Origin: Anthonomus grandis grandis
Taxonomy: Eukaryota > Arthropoda > Insecta > Coleoptera > Curculionidae
Direction of reading: 5' to 3'
Assembly: GCF_022605725.1 (NCBI RefSeq)
Contig: NC_065564.1
Location: forward strand, 124,001-188,000
Length of the DNA: 64,000 nucleotides
The notes beneath the pieces were generated by a model. It was not told the origin of the DNA. It searched no databases and saw nothing but the letters and a program-made list of their open reading frames with translations. Positions 27,201 to 42,200 of this stretch are shown here, in pieces (the stretch's first letter is position 1; every line of letters starts with the position of its first letter). The translations under genes and the position numbers were made by a program.

Positions 27201-30200
27201 CCCGCGGCTTGGGTAAATTGGTCACGCAGGTATGGGGGCACATAAGAACGTTCGCGGGATGCAGGGCCCCCTCCAAAAAGCGACGTTTCGTCTCGGACAA
27301 GTGGATGCCCCCCAGCGGGGTCTTCGGTAAATAATTGGGGGGCACCAGGGCCAAACAGTAGATGCCCACCTGATGGATCGAGTCTACCGCCTGTAGGACC
27401 CGCGACATCCACTGGAACGACTAAAAAATCATTGGGGGAATTTACTATATAGTAGTACCGCGAGAGAGAGAGAGAGACTTACTTCCTCCTCGCTACAGTC
27501 CGGACGTTGTTCCGCTATGACGCAGATGCGTTCGTCCCTTAACACTCGTATACTAAAGACGGCGATTCGCCCCCGATAAATGAACTTCATCGGTTCCACA
27601 GCCAGAACGGTCGCGATTATGTCGTCCGCGTTATGTTTTCTTCCTGAAAAGTGAAAGAGACATTAATGGATAAAGAGAGACAGCAAAGGGATATGGGGAG
27701 CAGAAGGTGGTTGTTAACCTTAACTTTGATATGCTGTTAACAGTTTTTGCCTTTTGAATGTGAGCTGCATAAGCCTGGATAAAAAAGGTTCTGGTGAATG
27801 GATCTTGATGATTTCTTCGATGAAGTTGAAGAACATTTCAATGAACCTTTTAAAACAAAAATGAAGTCGATCTGAGCAGTAGAAGTGAAGTTATGAACCA
27901 AGGTACCTGAGAGCGTCTTTCCCCTTGGACAAGATTTCCAAAAACCTGGATAAAAAAAGTTCTGATTTATGGATTTTCATGATTTTTTCAATGGAAGCTT
28001 AGGAACATTCCAAAGAAACTTTTAAAACAAAAATGAAGCCGATCCGACCACCAGAAATGAAGTTATGACCTAAGGTACCTGGGACTATGTTTCCCCTCGG
28101 ACAAGATTTCCAAAAACCTGGATAAAAAAAGTTCTGATTTATGGATTTTCATGATTTTTTCAATGGAAGCTTAAGAACATTCCAAAGAATCTTTTAAAAC
28201 AAAAATGAAGCCGATCCGACCACCAGAAATGAAGTTATAACCTAAGGTACCTGGGACTATGTTTCCCCTTGGACAAGATTTCCAAAAACCTGGATAAAAA
28301 AAGTTCTGAATCATGGATATTTATGATTTTTTCAATCGAAGCTTAAGAACATTCCAAAGAATCTTTTAAAACAAAAATGAAGCCGATCTGACCACGAGAA
28401 ATGAAGTTATGACCTAAGGTACCTGGGACTATGTTTCTCCTTGGACAAGATTTCCAAAAACCTGGATAAAAAAAGGTCTGATTTATGGATTTTTATGATT
28501 TTTTTAATGGAAGCTTAAGAACATTCCAAAGAAACTTTTAAGACCAAAAACAACTCGCTCTGAGCACTAGAAGTGTAGTTATGACCCAAGGTACCTCAGA
28601 CTGCTTTTCCCCTTGGACATGATTTCCAAAAACCTGAATAAAAAAAGTTCTGATGCATGGATTTTGGTGATTTTTTCAACGAAAGCTTAAGAACATTCCA
28701 AAGAATTCCCTAACTATACAAATAAATCCAATCCTACCCCTCAAATTCCTGGAACAACCATTTTAAAATTGCCCGGAAGGAATTAAAAAAAAAATGGTTA
28801 GATTTCCAGGACAATCATTTATAAGGGCGAGAAGAGCAATAGCTGGACGTCTAATAATCTGGAAAAATGTTCGCAATGGCATCCAGAGCCTGGAAAACAA
28901 ACAAAAAACAAACAAAAACCGACTTTGAGTGCATATGGCCCTAATGGCTGGACCGAATGACTCCCTGAACTATGTCGAAAAATTACACAAAATGTCTGGA
29001 AAAATGACTTCAATTTCCTGGAAGGAATAAACAGTGCTCTTTTCGATGTTGAAAAATGACTTCCACTACCCGCAATTGGAAAAATCTGAGCATTAGAAGT
29101 GAATTTATGACCCAAGTTACCTGAGAGTGTCTCTCCCCTTGGACATGATTTCCAAAATCCTGGATACAAAATTTTGTGGTGTATGGATGTTTAGGATTTT
29201 TTCAGTGGAAGCTTAAGAACATTCCAAAGAATCTTTTAAAGCAAAAATCAACCCGATCTGAGCACTAGAAGTGGAGTTATGAGCCAAGTTACCTCAGACT
29301 GTCTTTCCCCTTGGACATGATTTCCAAAATCCTGGATAAAAAATTTTGTGGTGTATGGATGTTTAGGACTTTTTCAGTGGAAGCTTAAGAACATTCCAAA
29401 GAATCTTTTAAAGCAAAAATCAAACCGATCTGAGAACTAGAAGTGGAGTTATGAGCCAAGTTACCTCAGACTGTCTTTCCCCTTGGACATGATTTCCAAA
29501 ATCCTGGATAAAAAAGGTTCTGGTACATGGATTTTGATTATTTTTTCAGTGGAAGCTTAGGAACATTCCAAGGAATCTTCTAAAGCAAAAATCAAGCCGA
29601 TCTGAGCACTAGAAGTGGAGTTATGGGCCAAGTTACCTCAGACTGTCTTTCCCCTTGGACATGATTTCCAAAATCCTGGATAAAAAAGATTCTGGTGTAT
29701 GGATTTTCACAATTTTTTTAGTGGAAGCTTAAGAACATTCCACAGAATCTTTTAAAGCAAAAATCAACCCGATCTGAATACTAGAAGTGAAGTTATGACT
29801 CAAGTTACCAGAGACTGTAAGTGGAGTTATGACCCAAGATATCTGACACTGTTTTCCCTTTAGAACATGATTTTCAAAATCCTGGATAAAAATAGTTCTG
29901 GTGTATGGATCTTCACGATTTTTTCTGTGGAAGCTTAAGAACATTGCAAAGAATCTTTTAAAGCAAAAATCAACCCGATCTCGGCACTAGAAGTGGAGTT
30001 ATGACCCAAGTTACCTCAGACTGTCTTTCCCCTTGGACATGATTTCCTAAATCCTGGATAAAAAAAGTTCTGATGCATGGATTTTCATGATTTTTTCAGT
30101 GGAAGTTTAGGAACATTTCACAAAATCTTTTAAAGCAAAAATCAACCGGATCTGACTACCAGAAGTGAAGTTATGACCCAAGTTACCTAAGACTGTCTTC

Positions 30201-33200
30201 CCTTTTGAACATGATTTCCAAAATCCTGGATAAAAAAGATTCTGGTGTATGGATTTTCACAATTTTTTTAGTGGAAGCTTAAGAACATTCCACAGAATCT
30301 TTTAAAGCAAAAATCAACCCGATCTGAGCACTAGAAGTGGAGTTATGAGCCAAGTTACCTTAGACTGTCTTTCCCCTTGGACATGAGTTCCATAATCCTG
30401 GATAAAAAAAGGTTCTGGTGCATGGATTTTCATGATTTTTTCAATGGAAGTTTAGGAACATTTTACAAAATCTTTTAAAGCAAAAATCAACCCGATCTGA
30501 CCACTAGAAGTGAAGTTATGACTCAAGTTACCAGAGACTGTCAGTAGAGTTATGACCTAAGATAACCGACACTATCTTTCCTTTTGAACAAGATTTCGAA
30601 AATCCTGGATAAAAATAGTTCTGGTGTATGGATCTTCACGATTTTTTCTGTGGAAGCTTAAGAACATTGCAAAGAATCTTTTAAAGCAAAAATCAACCCG
30701 ATCTCGGCACTAGAAGTGGAGTTATGACCCAAGGTACCTCAGACTGTCTTTCCTCTTGACATGATTTCCAAGAACCTGGATCCAAACGTTTCTGATGCAT
30801 GGATTTCGATGATTTTTTCGGTGAAAGTTGAAGAACGTTTCACAGAATTTTTTAAAACAAAAATCAACCCGATCCAATCACCAGAAGTGAAGCTATGACC
30901 CAAGTTACCTAAAAACCGACTTCCTTTAGTCGGCTTTCTAATTGAGGAGGGTTCATGCAAAGCAGACACGTCCATGTTTTTGCAAACGTGAGAAAAAGAC
31001 CAAAAACTGTTTTTTTTTTAAAGCGAGTTGAATTTAATTTTTTTGAATTTATGCATGACACATGTTCTTTGGTCAAAAACTCTTCAAAGCCTGCCCTGGA
31101 AATCATACCAAAGAATTACAAAATGCGAAAAAAGTCTGCTGCTTTTCCACTCATCAATTGTGTTCGCTAGTCTTGGATGTTTAAATGTAACTACTAACTA
31201 CAAGGTACCAACCGGTACGACATTTAAAAAAAATGATTTAATAACGAACCCGTAACAGTCATCAGTCCGTCCCTGGAGCCGCAAACGAAAACGAGTCCGC
31301 CGGGTCCCAAGAACCCGAGCAGTCCGCTCCTGGTGTACTCGGCGTCGGAAATCGGCTTCCCGTCGCCTCCCAGCGGTACCACCTTGAACGTGCTGTTGCT
31401 CAGTCCCGGCAGGCCCCAGTACTGCGCCCCCGTCGCCCCCGAATTCACGCAGATCTCGCCCACCTCGTCGGTTTTACACAGGTACGACGGACCCTCCATT
31501 TTCACCACCACAATCACGCAACCGGGCATAACCTGGAAAAAAGGGAGGTGAGACGGAGGAAATGCGAGTTTGCGCCTCCTCACCTGTCCGCAATCCTGGA
31601 GGGTGAGCGAGGTGAGACTGTTCTCCTGGTCCACCCGTACCACCCCGTAGCTGAGGCCCTGCATCGATAAGACCCCGCGACCGGTGGCGTTTACTCCGCC
31701 CCGGCCTGGTCTTCGTACCGACACCTGCGCGCATAAAAATCAGGAAATTTCACTAAAGAATTTCTGGATATTTAGACTTGGAAAGTATATAATTAGCCCT
31801 CCCTTAGCTAGCTTTATTTATTCATATCTCCTTTCTGCTTCTGTACGCTTTATAATAGTATAAATGTAACTAGAAGTAAGTAAAACTAGCTTGTTTGTTG
31901 GTGGAATTGCTAAGTGTACGTCTCTTTTTGTACGACTGTGGTCATTTGGATTCATTCTCTAGTGTGGTAAGAGTTATTGTCGCACTCAATTGTCTAACCG
32001 GATTAATGTGTGAAGTAAATACTTTAAAAACTATTTATTCGGGACTAAAACTGCTAGTTTAAGTGCTGCTTTAATACAGCTGTCGCGAAACTGTACAACT
32101 ACGTTTCAGCGTATAGAAAAAGTGAAATAAATTCCCCAATTTCCCACTGATTTTTATGAAAATTACCTCTAAAAAAAGGATTTTTAATTTAGAACAAAAA
32201 ATGTCTCTATAAAAATTTTGAAAAATTGAAAATTTTTAGAGTAAAATTAAATATGAAAAAAAATTACAAGATTATAAGATTCAGAAGTGGGAAAACTGGA
32301 ATACATTCCCTAATTTTCAACCGATTTCAATGGGAATTAGTTCTATGGAAAAGGTTTTAAATTTGGAACAAAAAGTGTATCTATAAAAATTTTGAAAAAC
32401 CAAAAATTTTCAGAGTAAAAATTAAATATGAAAAATGTGTCAAATTATTAAGACTCCCAAGTAGAAAAACTGGCATAAATCCCCTAATTTCCGACTGATT
32501 TCCATGAAAATTAGTTCTGTGGAAAGGCTTTTTAATTTGGAACAAAAAGTGTATGTATAAAAATTTTGAAAAATTGAAAATTTTTAGAGTAAAATTAAAT
32601 ATGAAAAAAAATTACAAGATTATAAGATTCAGAAGTGGGAAAACTGGAATACATTCCCTAATTTCCAACCGATTTCAATGGGAATTAGTTCTATGGAAAG
32701 GGTTTTAAATTTGGAACAAAAAGTGTCTCTATAAAAATTTTGAAAAACTAAACATTTTCGGAGTAAAAATTAAATATGAAAAATGTGTCAAATTATTAAG
32801 ACTCCCAAGTAGAAAAACTAGAATAAATGCCCTAATTCCCAACTGATGTCCATGAAAATTAGTTCTATGGAAAGGGTTTTAGATTTGGAACAAAAAGTGT
32901 ATCTATAAAAATTTTGAAAAACCAAAAATTTTCAGAGTAAAAATTAAATATGAAAAATGTGTTAAATTATTAAGACTCCCAAGTAGAAAAACTGGAATAA
33001 ATCCCTTAATTCCCAACTGATTTCCATAAAAATTAGTTCTATGGAAAGGGTTTTTAATTTGGAACAAAAAGTGTATCTATAAAAATTTTGAAAAACCAAA
33101 AATTTTCAGAATAAAATTAAATATGAAAAAAAAATGACAAGATTATAAGATTCAGAAGTGGGAAAACTGGAATACATTCCCTAATTTCCAACCGATTTCC

Positions 33201-36200
33201 ATGAAAATTAGTTCTATGGAAAGGGTTTTTAATTTGGAACAAAAAGTGTCTCTATAAAAATTTTGAAAAACCAAAAATTTTCAGAGTAAAAATTAAATAT
33301 ATAAAATGTGTCAAATTATTAAGACTCCCAAGTAGAAAAACTGGAATAAATCCCCTAATTCCCAACTGATTTCCATGAAAATTAGTTCTATGGAAAGGGT
33401 TTTAAATTTGGAACAAAAAGTGTATCTATAAAAATTTTGAAAAACCAAAAATTTTCAGAGTAAAATTAAATATTAAAAAATGTGAGAAAATTATAAGATT
33501 CAGAAGTGGGAAAACTGGAATAAATTCCCTAATTTCCAACCGATTTCCATGAAAATTAGCTCCATGGAAAGGCTTTTTAATTTGGAACAAAAAGTGTCTT
33601 TATAAAAATTATGAAAAACTTAAAATTTTCAGAGTAATAATCAATTAAAAAAACTGGAATAATTCCCCCAATTTCTCACCGATTCTCATAAAAATTAGCT
33701 CTATAAAAACGGTTTTTTTCCATAAACCAGTATAGAATATAATTCGTGTGGCTATATAGGCTCATCCCGAAACCGGTGCGATAAGAGTTATTGTCGCACT
33801 CAGCAGATCTATGAATTTGGGTACCTAGAAATGACTCCCCAGATGCCAAATTTTACCACTTTTTATTTTTAAAAAATGCTATTACTACATAACTACATCT
33901 TTGAAGTGCCATTTAATGTTTATTTCAATAATTTATCTTAAATAGCTGAGAAGTTATGAAGCTTTCACCGGTCCAGTGATAATTTGATAATTCGCGTCCC
34001 TGATCGCTTTGGATATTAATTAATTATTATTATTATTATTTCTCTTGCCGGGAAATTCAAAATTTTTAAATTCTTCGATAGGAATGTGCTATAGCCGACT
34101 ATACAGCTACATAGCCACATCGTTTCAGTGCCAACTGCTATTTATTTCGATTATTTAACTTGAATAGCTGAGAAGCTATGAGGCTTTTTCTAATCCAATT
34201 TTTATTTGAAATGGATACAAAAATTGACATTTTCCTTTAAAAAATTCAACCAGAAAAATGCCCGGAAAAAGGAACGGAAACATGCTTTGATTGCCTGGAA
34301 TATTGCCCTAATTTTTCACCGATTTTCATGAAAATTTAGAACAAAAGGTGTATCTATAAGAATGTGGAAAAACTGGAATAAATTCCTGAATTTTCCACCG
34401 ATTTCCATGAAAATTAGTTCCATAGAAAGGATTTTTAATTTAGAACAAAAAGTGTATCCATAAAAATTTTTAAAAACTGAAAATTTTTAGAGTAAAAATT
34501 AAATATTAAAAAATGTGAGAAAATTATAAGATTCAGAAGTGGGAAAACTGGAATAAATTCCCTAATTTCCAACCGATTTCCATGAAAATTAGCTCCATGG
34601 AAAGGGTTTTTAATTTAGAACAAAAAGTGTGTCTATAAAAATTTTCAAAAATTGAAAATTTTTAGAGTAAAAATTAAATATGAAAAAATGTGAGAAAAAT
34701 ATAAGATTCAGAAGTGGGAAAACTGGAATAACTTCCCTAATTTCCAACCGATTTCCATGAAAATTAGCTCCATAGAAAGGGTTTTTAATTTAGAACAAAA
34801 AGTGTGTCTATAAAAATTTTGAAAAACTGAACATCTTCAGAGTAATAATTAAATATGAAAAAATGTGCCAATTTAATAAAATTACCAAGTCGAAAAACTG
34901 GAATAAATTCCTGAATTTTCCACCGATTTCCATGAAAGTTAGCTCCATGGAAAGGGTTTTTAATTTAGAACAAAAAGTGTGTCTATAAAAATTTTGAAAA
35001 ACTGAACATCTTCAGAGTAATAATTAAATATGAAAAAATGTGACAATTCAATAAAATTATCAAGTCGAAAAACTGGAATAAATTCCTTAATTTTCCACTG
35101 ATTTCTATGAAAATTAGCTCCGTGGACAGGATTTTTAATTTAGAACAAAAAGTGTCTCTATAAAATTTTTGGAAAATTGAAAATTTTCAGAGTAATATGA
35201 ATTAAATATGAAAAAATGTGCAAACTTAATAAAATCATGAAGTCGAAAAACTGGAATAAATTCCTTAATTTTCCACCGATTTCCATGAAAATTAGCTCCA
35301 TGGAAAGGATTTTTAATTTAGAACAAAAAGTGTGTCTATGAATATTTTGGAAAACTGAACATCTTCAGAGTAATAATTAAATATGAAAAAATGTGCCAAT
35401 TTAATAAAATTAACAAGTCGAAAAACTGGAATAAATTCCTTAATTTTCCACTGATTTCTATGAAAATTAGCTCCGTGGAAAGGATTTTTAATTTAGAACA
35501 AAAAGTGTCTCTATAAAATTTTTGGAAAATTGAAAATTTTCAGAGTAATATGAATTAAATATGAAAAAATGTGCAAACTTAATAAAATCATGAAGTCGAA
35601 AAACTGGAATAAATTCCTTAATTTTCCACCGATTTCCATGAAAATTAGCTCCATGGAAAGGATTTTTAATTTAGAACAAAAAGTGTGTCTATGAATATTT
35701 TGGAAAACTGAACATCTTCAGAGTAATAATTAAATATGAAAAAATGTGCCAATTTAATAAAATTAACAAGTCGAAAAACTGGAATAAATTCCTTAATTTT
35801 CCACTGATTTCTATGAAAATTAGCTCCGTGGAAAGGATTTTTAATTTAGAACAAAAAGTGTCTCTATAAAATTTTTGGAAAATTGAAAATTTTCAGAGTA
35901 ATATGAATTAAATATGAAAAAATGTGCAAACTTAATAAAATCATGAAGTCGAAAAACTGGAATAAATTCCTTAATTTTCCACCGATTTCCATGAAAATTA
36001 GCTCCATGGAAAGGATTTTTAATTTAGAACAAAAAGTGTGTCTATGAATATTTTGGAAAACTGAACATCTTCAGAGTAATAATTAAATATGAAAAATATG
36101 CCAATTCAATAAAATTATCAAGTCGAAAAACTGGAATAAATTCTTTAATTTTCCACCGATTTCCATGAAAATTAGCTCCATGGAAAGGATTTTTAATTTA

Positions 36201-39200
36201 GAACAAAAAGTGTATCTATAAAAATTTTGAAAAACTGAACATCTTCAGAGTAATAATTAAATATGAAAAAATGTGCCAATTTAATAAAATTAACAAGTCG
36301 AAAAACTGGAATAAATTCCTTAATTTTCCACTGATTTCTATGAAAATTAGCTCCGTGGAAAGGATTTTTAATTTAGAACAAAAAGTGTCTCTATAAAATT
36401 TTTGGAAAATTGAAAATTTTCAGAGTAATATGAATTAAATATGAAAAAATGTGCAAACTTAATAAAATCATGAAGTCGAAAAACTGGAATAAATTCCTTA
36501 ATTTTCCACCGATTTCCATGAAAATTAGCTCCATGGAAAGGATTTTTAATTTAGAACAAAAAGTGTGTCTATGAATATTTTGGAAAACTGAACATCTTCA
36601 GAGTAATAATTAAATATGAAAAAATGTGCCAATTTAATAAAATTAACAAGTCGAAAAACTGGAATAAATTCCTTAATTTTCCACTGATTTCTATGAAAAT
36701 TAGCTCCGTGGAAAGGATTTTTAATTTAGAACAAAAAGTGTCTCTATAAAATTTTTGGAAAATTGAAAATTTTCAGAGTAATATGAATTAAATATGAAAA
36801 AATGTGCAAACTTAATAAAATCATGAAGTCGAAAAACTGGAATAAATTCCTTAATTTTCCACCGATTTCCATGAAAATTAGCTCCATGGAAAGGATTTTT
36901 AATTTAGAACAAAAAGTGTGTCTATGAATATTTTGGAAAACTGAACATCTTCAGAGTAATAATTAAATATGAAAAATATGCCAATTCAATAAAATTATCA
37001 AGTCGAAAAACTGGAATAAATTCTTTAATTTTCCACCGATTTCCATGAAAATTAGCTCCATGGAAAGGATTTTTAATTTAGAACAAAAAGTGTATCTATA
37101 AAAATTTTGAAAAACTGAACATCTTCAGAGTAATAATTAAATATGAAAAAATGTGCCAATTTAATAAAATTAACAAGTCGAAAAACTGGAATAAATTCCT
37201 TAATTTTCCACTGATTTCTATGAAAATTAGCTCCGTGGAAAGGATTTTTAATTTAGAACAAAAAGTGTCTCTATAAAATTTTTGGAAAATTGAAAATTTT
37301 CAGAGTAATATGAATTAAATATGAAAAAATGTGCAAACTTAATAAAATCATGAAGTCGAAAAACTGGAATAAATTCCTTAATTTTCCACCGATTTCCATG
37401 AAAATTAGCTCCATGGAAAGGATTTTTAATTTAGAACAAAAAGTGTGTCTATGAATATTTTGGAAAACTGAACATCTTCAGAGTAATAATTAAATATGAA
37501 AAAATGTGCCAATTTAATAAAATTAACAAGTCGAAAAACTGGAATAAATTCCTTAATTTTCCACTGATTTCTATGAAAATTAGCTCCGTGGAAAGGATTT
37601 TTAATTTAGAACAAAAAGTGTCTCTATAAAATTTTTGGAAAATTGAAAATTTTCAGAGTAATATGAATTAAATATGAAAAAATGTGCAAACTTAATAAAA
37701 TCATGAAGTCGAAAAACTGGAATAAATTCCTTAATTTTCCACCGATTTCCATGAAAATTAGCTCCATGGAAAGGATTTTTAATTTAGAACAAAAAGTGTG
37801 TCTATGAATATTTTGGAAAACTGAACATCTTCAGAGTAATAATTAAATATGAAAAATATGCCAATTCAATAAAATTATCAAGTCGAAAAACTGGAATAAA
37901 TTCTTTAATTTTCCACCGATTTCCATGAAAATTAGCTCCATGGAAAGGATTTTTAATTTAGAACAAAAAGTGTATCTATAAAAATTTTGAAAAACTGAAC
38001 ATCTTCAGAGTAATAATTAAATATGAAAAAATGTGCCAATTTAATAAAATTAACAAGTCGAAAAACTGGAATAAATTCCTTAATTTTCCACTGATTTCTA
38101 TGAAAATTAGCTCCGTGGAAAGGATTTTTAATTTAGAACAAAAAGTGTCTCTATAAAATTTTTGGAAAATTGAAAATTTTCAGAGTAATATGAATTAAAT
38201 ATGAAAAAATGTGCAAACTTAATAAAATCATGAAGTCGAAAAACTGGAATAAATTCCTTAATTTTCCACCGATTTCCATGAAAATTAGCTCCATGGAAAG
38301 GATTTTTAATTTAGAACAAAAAGTGTGTCTATGAATATTTTGGAAAACTGAACATCTTCAGAGTAATAATTAAATATGAAAAAATGTGCCAATTTAATAA
38401 AATTAACAAGTCGAAAAACTGGAATAAATTCCTTAATTTTCCACTGATTTCTATGAAAATTAGCTCCGTGGAAAGGATTTTTAATTTAGAACAAAAAGTG
38501 TCTCTATAAAATTTTTGGAAAATTGAAAATTTTCAGAGTAATATGAATTAAATATGAAAAAATGTGCAAACTTAATAAAATCATGAAGTCGAAAAACTGG
38601 AATAAATTCCTTAATTTTCCACCGATTTCCATGAAAATTAGCTCCATGGAAAGGATTTTTAATTTAGAACAAAAAGTGTGTCTATGAATATTTTGGAAAA
38701 CTGAACATCTTCAGAGTAATAATTAAATATGAAAAATATGCCAATTCAATAAAATTATCAAGTCGAAAAACTGGAATAAATTCTTTAATTTTCCACCGAT
38801 TTCCATGAAAATTAGCTCCATGGAAAGGATTTTTAATTTAGAACAAAAAGTGTATCTATAAAAATTTTGAAAAACTGAACATCTTCAGAGTAATCATTAA
38901 ATATGAAAAAATCTGCAAATTCAATAAAATTATCAAGTCGAAAAACTGGAATAAATTCCTTAATTTCCAACCAATTTCCATGAAAATTAGCTCCATGGAA
39001 AGGATTTTTAATTTGGAACAAAAAGTGTATCTATAAAAATTTTGAAAAACTGAACATCTTCAGAGTAATAATTAAATATGAAAAAATGTGCCAATTCAAT
39101 AAAATTATCAAGTCGAAAAACTGGAATAAATTCCTTAATTTTCCACCGATTTCCATGAAAATTAGCTCCATGGAAAGGATTTTTAATTTGGAACAAAAAG

Positions 39201-42200
39201 TGTATCTATAAAAATTTTGAAAAACTGAACATCTTCAGAGTAATAATTAAATATGAAAAAATGTGCCAATTCAATAAAATTATCAAGTCGAAAAACTGGA
39301 ATAAATTCCTAAATTTTCCACCGATTTCCATGAAAATTAGCTCCATGGAAAGGATTTTTAATTTGGAACAAAAAGTGTCTTTATAAAAATTATGAAAAAC
39401 TGAAAATTTTTGAGTAAAAATTAAATATGATAAAATGTGAGAAAATTATTAGATTCAGAAGTGGGAAAACTGGAATAAATTCCCTAATTTCCAACCGATT
39501 TCCATGAAAATTAGCTCCATGGAAAGGATTTTTAATTTGGAACAAAAAGTGTCTCTATAAAAATTATGAAAAATTGAAAATTTTTAGAGTAAAAATTAAA
39601 TTTGAAAAAATGTGAGAAAATTATAAGATTCAGAAGTGGGAAAACTGGAATAAATTCCCTAATTTCCAACCGATTTCCATGAAAATTAGCTCCATGGAAA
39701 GGATTTTTAATTTGAAACAAAAAGTGTCTCTATAAAAATTTTCAAAAATTGAAAATTTTTAGAGTAAAAATTAAATATGAAAAAATGTGAGAAAAATATA
39801 AGATTCAGAAGTGGGAAAACTGGAATAAATTCCCTAATTTCCAACCGATTTTCATGAAAATTAGCTCCATGGAAAGGGTTTTTAATTTGGAACAAAAAGT
39901 GTCTTTATAAAAATTATGAAAAACTGAAAATTTTTGAGTAAAAATTAAATATGAAAAAATGTGAGAAAATTATAAGATTCAGAAGTGGGAAAACTGGAAT
40001 AAATTCCCTAATTTCCAACCGATTTCCATGAAAATTAGCTCCATGGAAAGGGTTTTTAATTTGGAACAAAAAGTGTCTTTATAAAAATTATGAAAAACTG
40101 AAAATTTTTGAGTAAAAATTAAATATGAAAAAATGTGAGAAAATTTTAAGATTCAGAAGTGGGAAAACTGGAATAAATTCCCTAATTTCCAACCGATTTC
40201 CATGAAAATTAGCGCAATGGAAAGGGTTTTTAATTTGGAACAAAAAGTGTTTCTATAAAAATTTTGAAAAACTGAACATCTTCAGAGTAATAATTAAATA
40301 TGAAAAAATGTGCCAATTCAATAAAATTATCAAGTCGATAAACTGGAATAAATTCCTTAATTTTCCACCGATTTCCATGAAAATTAGCTCCATGGAAAGG
40401 GTTTTTAGTTTAGAACAAAAAGTGTATCTATAAAAATTTTGAAAAACTGAACATCTTCAGAGTAATAATTAAATATGAAAAAATGTGCCAATTCAATAAA
40501 ATTATCAAGTCGAAAAACTGGAATAAATTCCTTAATTTTCCACCGATTTCCATGAAAATTAGCTCCATGGAAAGGATTTTTAATTTGGAACAAAAAGTGT
40601 ATCTATAAAAATTTTGAAAAACTGAACATCTTCAGAGTAATAATTAAATATGAAAAAATGTGCCAATTCAATAAAATTATCAAGTCGAAAAACTGGAATA
40701 AATTCCTAAATTTTCCACCGATTTCCATGAAAATTAGCTCCATGGAAAGGATTTTTAATTTGGAACAAAAAGTGTCTTTATAAAAATTATGAAAAACTGA
40801 AAATTTTTGAGTAAAAATTAAATATGATAAAATGTGAGAAAATTATTAGATTCAGAAGTGGGAAAACTGGAATAAATTCCCTAATTTCCAACCGATTTCC
40901 ATGAAAATTAGCTCCATGGAAAGGGTTTTTAATTTGGAACAAAAAGTGTCTCTATAAAAATTATGAAAAACTGAAAATCTTTGAGTAAAAATTAAATATG
41001 AAAAAATGTGAGAAAATTATAAGATTCAGAAGTGGGAAAACTGGAATAAATTCCTTAATTTTCCACCGATTTCCATGAAAATTAGCTCCATGCAAAGGAT
41101 TTCTAATTTAGAACAAAAAGTGTGTCTATGAAAATTTTGAAAAACTGAACATCTTCAGAGTAATAATTAAATATGAAAAAATGTGCCAATTCAATAAAAT
41201 TACCAAGTCGAAAAACTTGAATAAATTCCTTAATTTTCAACCGATTTCCATGAAAATTAGCTCCATGGAAAGGATTTTTAATTTAGAACAAAAAGTGTAT
41301 CTATAAAAATTTTGAAAAACTAAATATCTTCAGAGTAATAATTCAATATGAAAAAATGTGCCAATTCAATAAAATTATCAAGTAGAAAAACTGGCATAAA
41401 TTCCCTAATCTTCCACCGATTTCCATGAAAATTAGCTCCATGGAAAGGGTTTTTAATTTAGAACAAAAAGTGTGTCTATAAAAATTTTAAAAAACTGAAA
41501 ATTTTTAGAGCAAAAAATTAAATACGAAAAAATGTGTCAAATTCAAATTAACGAGTTGCCAAAGTAGAAAAACTGGATTAATTCCCCCAATTTCCAACCG
41601 ATTTTCATGAAAATTAGCTCCGTGGAAAGGATTTTTAATTTAGAACGAATCTATAAAATAGTCCCACTCCAATAATTGGAATCGTTCCTGCAGAGCGGTG
41701 TATAAATAAAACCTACGAATTTAAACAACTAAATAGCTGTAAAAAAATTAAGGGACAAATGTCAAACTTCAAACGACTCCTCAGAGATCATATCAAACTT
41801 GCTACAACAAAATCTTACCGTCAAACACTCGCTGCTGCTCGCCGAGGGACAGATCGCGTCCGCCCTCAGTCCCTTGCCACTAAAAACGCTCAGAAACTGA
41901 TCGCAACTGCTCAGAGACCAGGGATTCGCCCCGTCCGCGACCAGCAACATCCTCAACGAGGCCAAATTGATGTCCTTGTGATCCTTGGTGGCCAACAGGC
42001 CCCAATGGAGATCCCTCGACTTCACTATGGCCACCGACGCCCGATACTTGGTGATCATTTGCATCCAACTGGCCGGGTTCGCCTTCATCAGGGCGTACGG
42101 GATGTAGATGACGTGCATCCCGTTCAGGACGCTCGTTAGTACCGAGTGCCACAGTCCCACCTGGAAATTTCGAAGGAGAAAGAAGGATTTTTTTTTTTTT

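Noticed and set aside
41759..42139. 126-codon plus-strand open frame
   Set aside because: It is the complement of Dip2 exon V9, whose minus-strand translation is strongly conserved.
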